DNA from: Odiellus spinosus
Taxonomy: Eukaryota; Arthropoda; Arachnida; Opiliones; Phalangiidae
NCBI GenBank assembly: GCA_963920705.1
Contig: OY987225.1
Coordinates: 35,007,458-35,071,457, forward strand
Length of the DNA: 64,000 bases
Direction of reading: 5' to 3'
The notes under the pieces were generated by a model that ran no database searches, was not told where the DNA came from, and worked only from the letters and a program-made list of their open reading frames with translations. Position numbers and translations under genes: made by a program. Positions 49,201 to 60,475 of this stretch are shown here, piece after piece. Numbering within the stretch: the stretch's first letter is position 1; each line of letters begins with the position of its first letter.

Positions 49201-49486
49201 ACCTTTACCGCGGATAAGTTCCGACTAATTCGTAGCAATTATGGAATGAAAACTTCAATGGGTTTAGGCTTAGCAAATTCCGAAGTTTACTTACGACATT
49301 TCTGTTTAAGTCAGGGTCCGAATTAGGTCCGCGCGAGTCTAGTTTGCTTCTTTCCCCAATATTCCCTCTGGCGTTAGTATCATTATTGGCATTATCTTCG
49401 CTCGTCTCCGAGGTTTCTTTTACTCTAATTAAGATAATTAGGCTTAAGACGATATCCAAGAACATCACGACGCGCCTTGAAGCCAT
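46207..49486 (-). CDS. Secreted acid lipase D, C-terminally extended, GNSMG elbow
   Basis: Fourth tandem acid lipase. Eight exons (minus): 49486-49295, 49224-48920, 48633-48483, 48399-48307, 48167-48015, 47947-47876, 47077-47009, 46575-46207; 467 residues in phase. The ATG at 49486 begins a hydrophobic segment (VVMFLDIVLSLIILI); another in-frame ATG at 49540 is possible. Exon 2 is the fused 2+3 form. Motifs: [48 protein letters not shown], elbow GNSMG instead of GHSMG, Asp in YSKGDELADY, His in EFSHVDF. Cap exon 5 (LGDYSFSPDTNAIK) is the most diverged in the cluster. About 45 extra residues, rich in Arg and Phe, follow the usual end. Intron 7 carries MITE copy 2 near its 5' splice site, where the donor is weak (gtccta). 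Confidence 0.92.
46647..46983. mobile_element. 337-bp MITE, copy 2 (in lipase D intron)
   Basis: Same terminal repeats and length as copy 1. Flanking 7-bp repeats atattat are exact (46640-46646 and 46984-46990). The right border is about 25 nt from the end of lipase D exon 7. Confidence 0.93.
47504..47573. repeat. Short inverted repeat in lipase D intron
   Basis: tagactggttgag (47504-47516) is exactly inverted as ctcaaccagtcta (47561-47573) with a 44-nt spacer. It may be the remnant of a small element; no target duplication was seen. Confidence 0.6.
48797..48860 (+). repeat. Two tandem copies of the dispersed 18-nt motif
   Basis: tttaaagggagggtgaagtg (from 48797) and tttaaagggatggtgaaatg (from 48841) lie 44 bp apart in lipase D intron 2. 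They represent the motif that recurs at least 16 times in the window. Confidence 0.75.
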
Positions 49487-49540
49487 AGGGTTGTTTTTTA
49501 GAGCCAATAATATTCTATCAACTAGGTAATAGAGTGTCAT

Positions 49541-49925
49541 TGTCGGGTAGCGAGGGGGGGGGGGGAAACTATGGACTATAGGCTGACGACGCGTAAATTT
49601 GTTAATTACGGTACTTATGGCGTCTTAATTACTAACGATAATGATTTTAATTAGCCCTATATACTTTGAAGCTTCATTCGAAATGTTTTTAAAAGCGTTG
49701 ATCTTTAAAGTTTGGACTCTTTATTTACCAGATATTTGAATTAATTTGCAATAGGAGGAGGACTCAATTAATTTTCTTTTAATTCGGAGAACCCGGTATG
49801 GGCTGATCATCATTTGTAATGCTATTTTGATTTCCTAAAAAATTCAGTCTCTAGCCAATCAAAACGCTCCTTTTTACCATAGAAATAACATTAAAATCGA
49901 CTTTTTCGAGGACATGTCTGTTCCG
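49541..49925. other. Lipase D upstream region
   Basis: Presumed promoter of lipase D, then a short non-coding stretch. It contains the left copy (49756-49783) of a 28-bp direct repeat that also ends the 12-bp array. Confidence 0.5.
49756..49783 (+). repeat. 28-bp direct repeat, left copy, flanking the 12-bp array
   Basis: aggaggactcaattaatttt and the following cttttaat match 53906-53933 with one substitution (c to t). The array and 143 bp of unique DNA lie between them. Confidence 0.85.
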
Positions 49926-52900
49926 GGACTGAAACGAGGACCGAAACGAGGACCGAATCGAGGACCGAATCGAGGACCGAATCGAGGACCGAATCGAGGA
50001 CCGAATCGAGGACCGAATCGAGGACCGAATCGAGGACCGAATCGAGGACCGAATCGAGGACCGAATCGAGGACCGAATCGAGGACCGAATCGAGGACCGA
50101 ATCGAGGACCGAATCGAGGACCGAATCGAGGACCGAATCGAGGACCGAATCGAGGACCGAATCGAGGACCGAATCGAGGACCGAATCGAGGACCGAATCG
50201 AGGACCGAATCGAGGACCGAATCGAGGACCGAATCGAGGACCGAATCGAGGACCGAATCGAGGACCGAATCGAGGACCGAATCGAGGACCGAATCGAGGA
50301 CCGAATCGAGGACCGAATCGAGGACCGAATCGAGGACCGAATCGAGGACCGAATCGAGGACCGAATCGAGGACCGAATCGAGGACCGAATCGAGGACCGA
50401 ATCGAGGACCGAATCGAGGACCGAATCGAGGACCGAATCGAGGACCGAATCGAGGACCGAATCGAGGACCGAATCGAGGACCGAATCGAGGACCGAATCG
50501 AGGACCGAATCGAGGACCGAATCGAGGACCGAATCGAGGACCGAATCGAGGACCGAATCGAGGACCGAATCGAGGACCGAATCGAGGACCGAATCGAGGA
50601 CCGAATCGAGGACCGAATCGAGGACCGAATCGAGGACCGAATCGAGGACCGAATCGAGGACCGAATCGAGGACCGAATCGAGGACCGAATCGAGGACCGA
50701 ATCGAGGACCGAATCGAGGACCGAATCGAGGACCGAATCGAGGACCGAATCGAGGACCGAATCGAGGACCGAATCGAGGACCGAATCGAGGACCGAATCG
50801 AGGACCGAATCGAGGACCGAAACGAGGACCGAATCGAGGACCGAATCGAGGACCGAATCGAGGACCGAAACGAGGACCGAATCGAGGACCGAATCGAGGA
50901 CCGAAACGAGGACCGAATCGAGGACCGAATCGAGGACCGAATCGAGGACCGAATCGAGGACCGAATCGAGGACCGAATCGAGGACCGAATCGAGGACCGA
51001 ATCGAGGACCGAATCGAGGACCGAAACGAGGACCGAATCGAGGACCGAATCGAGGACCGAATCGAGGACCGAATCGAGGACCGAATCGAGGACCGAATCG
51101 AGGACCGAATCGAGGACCGAAACGAGGACCGAAACGAGGACCGAATCGAGGACCGAATCGAGGACCGAATCGAGGACCGAATCGAGGACCGAATCGAGGA
51201 CCGAAACGAGGACCGAATCGAGGACCGAATCGAGGACCGAATCGAGGACCGAATCGAGGACCGAATCGAGGACCGAATCGAGGACCGAATCGAGGACCGA
51301 ATCGAGGACCGAATCGAGGACCGAATCGAGGACCGAATCGAGGACCGAATCGAGGACCGAATCGAGGACCGAATCGAGGACCGAATCGAGGACCGAATCG
51401 AGGACCGAATCGAGGACCGAATCGAGGACCGAATCGAGGACCGAATCGAGGACCGAATCGAGGACCGAATCGAGGACCGAATCGAGGACCGAATCGAGGA
51501 CCGAATCGAGGACCGAATCGAGGACCGAATCGAGGACCGAATCGAGGACCGAATCGAGGACCGAATCGAGGACCGAATCGAGGACCGAATCGAGGACCGA
51601 ATCGAGGACCGAATCGAGGACCGAATCGAGGACCGAATCGAGGACCGAATCGAGGACCGAATCGAGGACCGAATCGAGGACCGAATCGAGGACCGAATCG
51701 AGGACCGAATCGAGGACCGAATCGAGGACCGAATCGAGGACCGAATCGAGGACCGAATCGAGGACCGAATCGAGGACCGAATCGAGGACCGAATCGAGGA
51801 CCGAATCGAGGACCGAATCGAGGACCGAATCGAGGACCGAATCGAGGACCGAATCGAGGACCGAATCGAGGACCGAATCGAGGACCGAATCGAGGACCGA
51901 ATCGAGGACCGAATCGAGGACCGAATCGAGGACCGAATCGAGGACCGAATCGAGGACCGAATCGAGGACCGAATCGAGGACCGAATCGAGGACCGAATCG
52001 AGGACCGAATCGAGGACCGAATCGAGGACCGAATCGAGGACCGAATCGAGGACCGAATCGAGGACCGAATCGAGGACCGAATCGAGGACCGAATCGAGGA
52101 CCGAATCGAGGACCGAATCGAGGACCGAATCGAGGACCGAATCGAGGACCGAATCGAGGACCGAATCGAGGACCGAATCGAGGACCGAATCGAGGACCGA
52201 ATCGAGGACCGAATCGAGGACCGAATCGAGGACCGAATCGAGGACCGAATCGAGGACCGAATCGAGGACCGAATCGAGGACCGAATCGAGGACCGAATCG
52301 AGGACCGAATCGAGGACCGAATCGAGGACCGAATCGAGGACCGAATCGAGGACCGAATCGAGGACCGAATCGAGGACCGAATCGAGGACCGAATCGAGGA
52401 CCGAATCGAGGACCGAATCGAGGACCGAATCGAGGACCGAATCGAGGACCGAATCGAGGACCGAATCGAGGACCGAATCGAGGACCGAATCGAGGACCGA
52501 ATCGAGGACCGAATCGAGGACCGAATCGAGGACCGAATCGAGGACCGAATCGAGGACCGAATCGAGGACCGAATCGAGGACCGAATCGAGGACCGAATCG
52601 AGGACCGAATCGAGGACCGAATCGAGGACCGAATCGAGGACCGAATCGAGGACCGAATCGAGGACCGAATCGAGGACCGAATCGAGGACCGAATCGAGGA
52701 CCGAATCGAGGACCGAATCGAGGACCGAATCGAGGACCGAATCGAGGACCGAATCGAGGACCGAATCGAGGACCGAATCGAGGACCGAATCGAGGACCGA
52801 ATCGAGGACCGAATCGAGGACCGAATCGAGGACCGAATCGAGGACCGAATCGAGGACCGAATCGAGGACCGAATCGAGGACCGAATCGAGGACCGAATCG

Positions 52901-53911
52901 AGGACCGAATCGAGGACCGAATCGAGGACCGAATCGAGGACCGAATCGAGGACCGAATCGAGGACCGAATCGAGGACCGAATCGAGGACCGAATCGAGGA
53001 CCGAATCGAGGACCGAAACGAGGACCGAATCGAGGACCGAATCGAGGACCGAAACGAGGACCGAATCGAGGACCGAATCGAGGACCGAAACGAGGACCGA
53101 ATCGAGGACCGAATCGAGGACCGAATCGAGGACCGAATCGAGGACCGAATCGAGGACCGAATCGAGGACCGAATCGAGGACCGAATCGAGGACCGAATCG
53201 AGGACCGAAACGAGGACCGAATCGAGGACCGAATCGAGGACCGAATCGAGGACCGAATCGAGGACCGAATCGAGGACCGAATCGAGGACCGAAACGAGGA
53301 CCGAAACGAGGACCGAAACGAGGACCGAATCGAGGACCGAATCGAGGACCGAATCGAGGACCGAATCGAGGACCGAATCGAGGACCGAAACGAGGACCGA
53401 ATCGAGGACCGAATCGAGGACCGAATCGAGGACCGAATCGAGGACCGAATCGAGGACCGAATCGAGGACCGAATCGAGGACCGAATCGAGGACCGAATCG
53501 AGGACCGAATCGAGGACCGAATCGAGGACCGAATCGAGGACCGAATCGAGGACCGAATCGAGGACCGAATCGAGGACCGAATCGAGGACCGAATCGAGGA
53601 CCGAATCGAGGACCGAATCGAGGACCGAATCGAGGACCGAATCGAGGACCGAATCGAGGACCGAATCGAGGACCGAATCGAGGACCGAATCGAGGACCGA
53701 ATCGAGGACCGAATCGAGGACCGAATCGAGGACCGAATCGAGGACCGAATCGAGGACCGAATCGAGGACCGAATCGAGGACCGAATCGAGGACCGAATCG
53801 AGGACCGAATCGAGGACCGAATCGAGGACCGAATCGAGGACCGAATCGAGGACCGAATCGAGGACCGAAAGGAGGACCGAATCGAGGACCGAATCGAGGA
53901 CCGAAAGGAGG
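49926..53911. repeat. Giant 12-bp minisatellite (GGACCGAATCGA), about 330 units
   Basis: Nearly 4 kb is built from ggaccgaatcga with almost no divergence. The main variant is ggaccgaaacga, found near both ends and in two internal blocks (50822-51206 and 53018-53390); ggaccgaaagga occurs at the right end. Twelve is a multiple of three and several frames of the unit lack a stop codon, so frames of over 1,300 codons exist in one plus frame (RGPN repeats) and two minus frames (RSSI, GPRF). That is a consequence of the unit, not evidence for a protein. Confidence 0.97.
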
Positions 53912-53933
53912 ATTCAATTAATTTTCTTTTAAT
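53906..53933 (+). repeat. 28-bp direct repeat, right copy, flanking the 12-bp array
   Basis: The array runs directly into aggaggattcaattaatttt, the same sequence that lies at 49756 before the array. See the left copy. Confidence 0.85.
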
Positions 53934-54711
53934 CTTCAACTAGAAGCTAGAAGGGCGAATCTTCGCATCTGGGACGTTTCACCCTCCCTTTATTGAAAAT
54001 ATCAAACTTACCGGAAGAATAGGCTTAGCTGGATTTATGGAGAATTTAGACTTCTTGGCGTAGAAGCGTCAACGACCAATGAGCGAAGGCTCGTAGTTAA
54101 GGCGAGATCTCCGCGAGACTTCCAATAATATTCGATTGATCCTTCAACGCAATTATTTAAATGAATCCTATTTTGGGGTGTAAGTTTTAAATTTATTTCT
54201 AGTTTAATATTTGTTCGTAAATTTATCTTTTGTTGGATTCGATTAATCGAAACGATAAGGAATAGTTATGTTTCATTCTCCCTTTAAAAAAACGATTCAA
54301 AATATGTATACGAATGTCATATGGAAAAGGATACGTATTTTATAATATCAATTTTGGAAGTAGAAATTGTCCCGGGGCGTAGTATCGCCCGTTGTGCAAA
54401 GTAAGGGTGCTTCTTGTCCTCGGATTGGCGTAGGTGGATTTGGGATTTCGGGTCACGATGATAAAAATAAGTTTAGATTAAAATCTGGCGTTGAAACGAT
54501 TAGTCGATTGAACTCGATTCTACCTTACGATCATTTTCTAAAAATGTGGGATTGCCGACGTAATTAGCCTCCCCCTCTCTAGTGGCGTATAGTTAATACT
54601 ATTATAGACCAACCTTAGTTCATTTTTTCCCACGATACCTAATATCAATAATGACCCATTCTTAAAGGGATGATGAAATCGTCCGATTATTATTAGCTCA
54701 TTATTATTGAT

Positions 54712-54904
54712 AGCTACGTTCGTACTAGGACTTCGCGATCGAGCGAATGGAAAAACATTTTTCTCGTGCCTGCTTCGGGAACCAGTTTCGTACCGATTCC
54801 ATTACAACAACCGACAGATCGAAGCTACGATAAATCGATTTTAAAGATCACGATCGAACGAATACTGTTTCAAATCGATTTAGGAACGCTAGTGTGACCG
54901 TAAC
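54712..54904. repeat. MITE-like element of the GTTCACACT-ended family
   Basis: Ends agctacgttcgtactagg and cgctagtgtgaccgtaact are imperfect inverted repeats. The interior (gggaaccagtttcgtaccga, tcgaagctacgataaatcga) is the reverse complement of blocks in the copies at 55505-55975 and 61801-61990. Confidence 0.7.
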
Positions 54905-55504
54905 TATTATTATGACTTCATGGTATTATTAAACTAATTTGAGTAGATTATTTTAAATAAATATTTGAAAAAGAGTAAGGCAACATTATATAGCGTTGTT
55001 TAAATCTTGCTGGGTTCGCCTGTCAAGCATTGTTGTCCGTAAACCACGCTCTCAATGGTCGCGGCCGCGAATTATGATTTAAGACAGCTCGAGGACATTG
55101 TTCACTAGACAAACAAAGTGGTCACGATGAACGCGCTCCGTGTAAAGGGGGCGGGGCGTCGTGTTTTAAATTTTCAGACCGTGATGATGGAACTCGACAG
55201 TTATTTAAATAAAACGACGGCTTTATTTTTGGTTTTAACGCGTTGTAAACATCCGCCCGGGTCTCGACCTGGTTCCGAACCAATTAACGGGAAAAAATAT
55301 CGCTTCAGTCGTCCAGAATATTATTTCAGATATTTTCCAATGTCATCTTTTTTTGGGATTAAATGTCTTGGCCACCAGAAAAATATTAACGTTGACGAGA
55401 CAATAGAATTCGTGCCTATATATTATTCTATAGACTTACTGACCGACATTTTTCCGGTTGGCTTCGATCAAAATTTATTTGGCCAAGAATCGAGCTTATT
55501 GAGC

Positions 55505-55975
55505 TACCGTTACGCTAGTATTTCGCGATCGATTTGAAACGATAAAATCAAATCGATCGATTCAAATCGCCCGCCACGAATCGTTTTAAACGTCACGCGT
55601 TGTTTTTATAAATCGATTTAAAGTAGCTTCGTCTATCGGTTGTTGAAACCAGCCGAATCGGTACCAAACTGGTTCCCGAAGCAGTTTCGAGAAATCGAAT
55701 CAAATCGATTGGAGACAAGACGGTTTCCCGTTCACACGACTCTAGGGAAACGTTAGCTACGTTCACACTTGACACTTTGAAACCGTTTCGAGTTGTCAAA
55801 TCGACTTTTATAGATATTAATTTTGTTTCTCGATCAAAGGTCTACACGGGTGACCCCAAAATTTTATTATTTGACCTTTCCAAAACGGTTTCAAAGTCTG
55901 TAGCGTGAACGTAGCTGTTTTGAAACAGTTACAAATCGATTCCAAGCTGCCTAGTACGAACGCGGCTTAAGAAAC
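55505..55975. repeat. Nested MITE-like elements of the GTTCACACT-ended family
   Basis: An inner 162-bp unit (55755-55916) has perfect 12-bp ends, agctacgttcac and gtgaacgtagct. It sits inside an outer, more degenerate relative that ends ctagtacgaacgcggctt near 55972 and contains gaatcggtaccaaactggtt. Possible 3-bp duplication gtt around the inner unit. Confidence 0.7.
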
Positions 55976-58824
55976 CAAAATAAACCGCGGAATTTATTCG
56001 GAAATAAATTGTAGGTAAAAATAAACGGAACCGTGGAGCGTAAATTCACCTTCAATTGGCAATTTGACACGGACCCTCCTTAGCGCCCGCTGTCAATTCG
56101 TGGTAGAATTTCGACTTTATAATAGTGACTATAAGTGACTTAGAATGATTGGAAACGATTAAGATGTAGATCAGAAAGAGAGAGAGTCATTAGACGACGC
56201 GGCCCATTAAACCCATGCAGGCTATCATTATCGAAAACAAGCGTTTTCGCTGTTTTATTAAAGGGATATCGAAGCTATCCTCTATGTTTATTAAAGGGAA
56301 TATGTATCAAAATGGATACGAAGTGACTATAAAGCTTGAATTTCAGGCAATCAGGTGTTTAGGTATAATATTTACGGGTCCTACGATGCCTAGAAATAAT
56401 AATACAAATAAAAATTTGACTACAAAAATTAGGTTTAAATAATTATAATATTGTAAATATTGTCGATTTAAAGTGTCGCGAATTTTTCACGAACTCCAAA
56501 TAATAATGGTGCTAGGTTTTCGGGAAAATATTTTCAGGCTATAGGTATGTTTCTACTATTAACTATAGTTAGAGAATAGGTTCATTTTTTTGAAAAAAAA
56601 TATTAATTTCAACATAATGGCGTCGTTCCATTTCAATTAAATAATTTTTTTGTCAATTTTTTTGTGAGGCCCGCATCCTAAAGTCACTCTCGCGTGAAAA
56701 CGCCCCTTAATTTCGCGTTTTTAAAAACGTGAAACTTCCGGAACCGCGCCTTTGTCATCCAATCACAATTTTATTGATACATAATTGCAGCCAAGTTTCT
56801 TTAATTAATACCTAGTGATATGTTCCTAATTCAGATTGATATTATTTGTTAAATTAAATTAAATATTAAAATATATTTAATTTCGAATTCTAGTCAGTAA
56901 ACCTTTAAAGCGTTTTATAAGGTTCACGCTCCTCGTTTTCCAACCGCGCGCTGCGGGTCGCGGTCACGAAAGAGCGCGCATCTTCGTGTAATCCAATTCA
57001 TTCGTAGTTAGCCCTACAAGTGATACCTTTAAAAGCATTATAATTGACGAAGCTACCCTTCGTGGTAATTACACTCGGGTTTCTATCGGTATTCGTTGAA
57101 TGTGGATCTGTAAAACCGTAACTCGGTCCTAGTTCCGTTAGTGGGTCATTGTGTAAATTGTATTCTACGCGGTGGAAACTTGGCCCCGATTCGGAACGAG
57201 CTTTATTGGCCTCCCCCCCCCCTCCTGGTTGTTCCCCCGTTCGTTAGTTTATTGTCCGTTTTTAAGTTGGAAAGGGATGAGCGCGAATAATGTCGCTGTC
57301 ACTTAACAGTGGTTCCAGCAGGACCTTTCATCACTTCGGCTCTAGTGATCATAGCGGACAACAGTTGAGTTTTTAAGAACGTCGTTTTGGATATTAATAT
57401 TAAGCCTAACTTGATTTTTTGGTGAGTTATAATCTAATCTTTTACGTTATTTTCTTTAAGCATTGCTCTAAGATTCTTATCCAACTTAAGCAGAAGTTCG
57501 CGAAGAACTTTTAGTCCGTATAATTTGTTGGCGCGGGAGGTAAAAGTTTTTAATTCGGTGGTTCGTAATTAAAGTCGAGAGTGCTTAAATAGGTTTTTGA
57601 AAAAGGGTTCGAGCCCCCTCCTCCCCCCGGTCGGTTTACTTAGAGGGGGTGGAGTTTGCGGATCGGGGGACCGGAAGTTGATGGTTAGATCTTCTTCGAC
57701 GAAATGCAAATTAGTTCGTGAGAACTTCCAACTTTGGTCGCTCAGATACCAATACTCTATAAGTAAATGAAAAAAGCCCGAAGTAACCAAATTTGAGTGT
57801 CACTCGATTAATTTTAATTTAATTAATGGGATATTATTTGTCGCGTTTAACGTTCTATAAATATTTAAGTATAATTATATTAATTATTTTCTTGATCATC
57901 ACGGGGAAAAAGGAAATGTAAAAATGGTATAGACCTTATAATCTTCTATTTCTCCGCGCGTGTGAAGGAACAACATTTATTTTTCTTTAATTATTGTTAT
58001 TCCTAACTGGTTCCTCGACCTATAATTTCAACAAATAATATTTAAAGGGAAGGTGACACTAATCCCAATTTAATTTCTACCCCTTTAACTGATAGACACT
58101 TTTATAAAATAACCTTAGAACCAACTTAAAGAGGCGTTAAAAAGCACCCGTTTCTATCGAAGATGTTGCCTTTTTTCAAGGCTGGAACCTAGTCAGACTT
58201 TATTGAATTGTCCGTTGTCTGTTGGCGAGTGGAGTTAAACCCCGCTTTCAATCAAGATGTTTTAATTATAAAGAAATAGTTTTTGACAAGAAATCTTAAT
58301 GAAAACGCGCCTTTACGTAATGCTGGTAAAGCCGAGGCGGATGGATACATAATTTTAAAATCGAATATCACTGAACTTATTATTATTATTATTATTATTA
58401 AATAGATAATGAAGAGCATCATTAAAATCCAGGGCAAATATTTTTAATTATAATTTACAATCAACGAGAAAATTTTAAAGAATTTCAATGGCGCTGTTTT
58501 AAATTCATTCATTATCCCTTTGAAAACTTGTAAGATGCTCGCTTTCGATGTGCCTGTTATGTTGACCTCGAAATGACCTCCGTATCGTGGGGATATTTTT
58601 ATTTCTGCCATTATTTGTTTTCCCTCTTTTTTATTTCAAGAAAAATAATGGAGTTTTTATTCTTTAGTTACAATTTAATAATGGACCTAAAATCCCGTTG
58701 AAAAACATGTTTTTAAACGTGAATTTAAGTGCTTTCTAGGTTCGAACTCGGGTATATTTTTTTATATTATTTTACTCCGTTTTTATCCTATTTGATTCGC
58801 CAACGTAAGAAAACTTTAAATCCT

Positions 58825-58826
<2 letters not shown>

Positions 58827-58867
<41 letters not shown>
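58827..58867 (+). repeat. Poly-T tract, 41 bases
   Basis: An uninterrupted run of T. It could be a poly(A) tail of a minus-strand retroposed sequence, but no recognisable retroposon body or target duplication was seen beside it. Confidence 0.8.
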
Positions 58868-58868
<1 letters not shown>

Positions 58869-60475
58869 TTCCTTGGCTTATCTATAGGGTGAAAGGATTT
58901 TGAAAATAGTGGATGACGTCACCCATAATCATCCCACTACCAGACCGAATAATAAAAATGAAATCTTTATATATCCTCCAAATTTTAATAATACCAACTC
59001 CGGGTTCTTTAAAAAGCGACTATTATGGTAAAAGGACCAGCGTTGGGGACCGCTTTGAGTATTTATTCGGGTTTATAAGAGGATTCTCTTCGGGTGATAT
59101 CGAAGCAGAGGTCCTGAAAAAATTTGATTCTATGATAATTTCTCTTAAAATCGCTAAGCCTAAATCAGGCCTAAAAATTCAGTTCCATTCAATTTAATGT
59201 TTGTAATATAAACTATATAGTAGCTTTTTTAGGGTTTAGTAAAATCAGAAAAAAAATTGACTGAGAAATTTTTAATTCGTTTCAAAGCCTAATATTTCGA
59301 GTCGGGTGGCGTTTAGAACCATTTGTTCCTCCACTTTACGACTAGTTCTTCCTAATTCTAGTTTTTGCATAAATAATATAAATTTGAAGAGGGCTAAAAC
59401 CAGTCCGGGAGTCACGACCCACCGATTTTCCATACGTTTCCAGTCGAGGAATTAAAAATTAAATTTCAAAAATAAAAAAAAGGAGGGATGGAGGTTTGAA
59501 TTCTCTTATCGATGCTCGAGCTTAAAACTGGTTTGATTTTGATTTTACGACTCATCCCAAATCCTTTTGATAGAGCATCCCCATCGCGTCCAAGGTAAAC
59601 CCGCTATACCTGTCTAGACATACCAATTGATTCTAAGGAGAAAACATAGGGCGAAGTGATACTTAATATTAAATTCAAATAGTTCCCCTTACTACAACTT
59701 TCCCATTGAACAATAACTCACGATTCAAGCCTCTTTCAAACTATTCAAATTTGTAAAAATGGGCGATTAGAAATTTTACTTTCGCGGTATTTTTTTTTTT
59801 TTTTTTTTTTTCCCAAAAAATCCTACTTAATTTCTATTTGGAGTACGTGAAATATTCGTGAAAACTTCTCACGTTTGAATTCATTTGTTATAACGTGAAA
59901 ATATCACGGAAAATTCTTTATTCACTGGTTAAACCTAGAAATACGAGGCTTTGTATTTGAACTTGAATTCAAAACGGCTATTCAAAGTTTCTAGTGTGAA
60001 CGAAACTTATACTTAATGTAAATTTTATAGTGAATTTATTATATTGAGTAGCGTCCTCTGCAAATATATATATATATATTTTTTTAATATTTTTTGATGC
60101 CGTTGGTGTCTAGGCATAGAAAACGGGCGGGAAAGTGGTTTTGGTAAATTGGCCGAAAGGCGTTGAGATGTCCTAGATACAGCGACTGTTGTAGCATCCT
60201 CCTATCCCAATTTCCATCGGACGCGTTGAGTAGTTTTACAATAGAACCCGCTCGTCATTTCATTCGTTCTCGCTTCCCGTTTTAACTTCGACAATTTCCG
60301 GAATTTTTAATTTTATTCATCGACTCGAAATCTAAATAGAAAACGTTTCTTTTTTCCGCTCATTAACGGACTTTCGAGACAGTGGATTGCTGTGGACGCG
60401 AACAGTGAGATCACTCGGATAAAGAGAGAGAGAGAAAGTATTTTTGGTATCGAAACAAATGGAATATAATTAAAA

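Larger units (their letters stand above)
53934..60475. other. Gene-poor, repeat-rich stretch before P4HA
   Basis: No supported exon on either strand. Contents: dispersed 18-nt motifs (near 53976, 54271, 54662, 58041, 58506), GTTCACACT-family MITE-like blocks (54712-54904, 55505-55975, a single end near 59990), a 41-base poly-T (58827-58867), a second T run near 59790, TTA/ATT triplets (58379-58400) and AT dinucleotides (60066-60080). The frames at 54367 and 55118 are discussed as rejected. Confidence 0.6.

Noticed and set aside
49926-53911. CRISPR-like array
   Set aside because: There are no spacers: the 12-bp unit repeats directly without intervening unique sequence, and the genome is eukaryotic.
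49851-53939. Three overlapping frames of over 1,300 codons (RGPN, RSSI and GPRF repeats) over the 12-bp array
   Set aside because: They follow automatically from a 12-bp unit without stop codons. The frames exist on both strands at once, have no unique domain, and start and stop just outside the array.
54367-54567. 66-codon plus-strand frame beside the satellite
   Set aside because: Short, no family resemblance, surrounded by repeats.
55118-55537. 139-codon plus-strand frame
   Set aside because: No recognisable domain, and its 3' part runs into a GTTCACACT-family repeat. No splice partners fit.
57590-57630. tRNA-like ggttcgagccccc segment
   Set aside because: The T-arm-like phrase has no matching acceptor stem, D-arm or anticodon arm around it.
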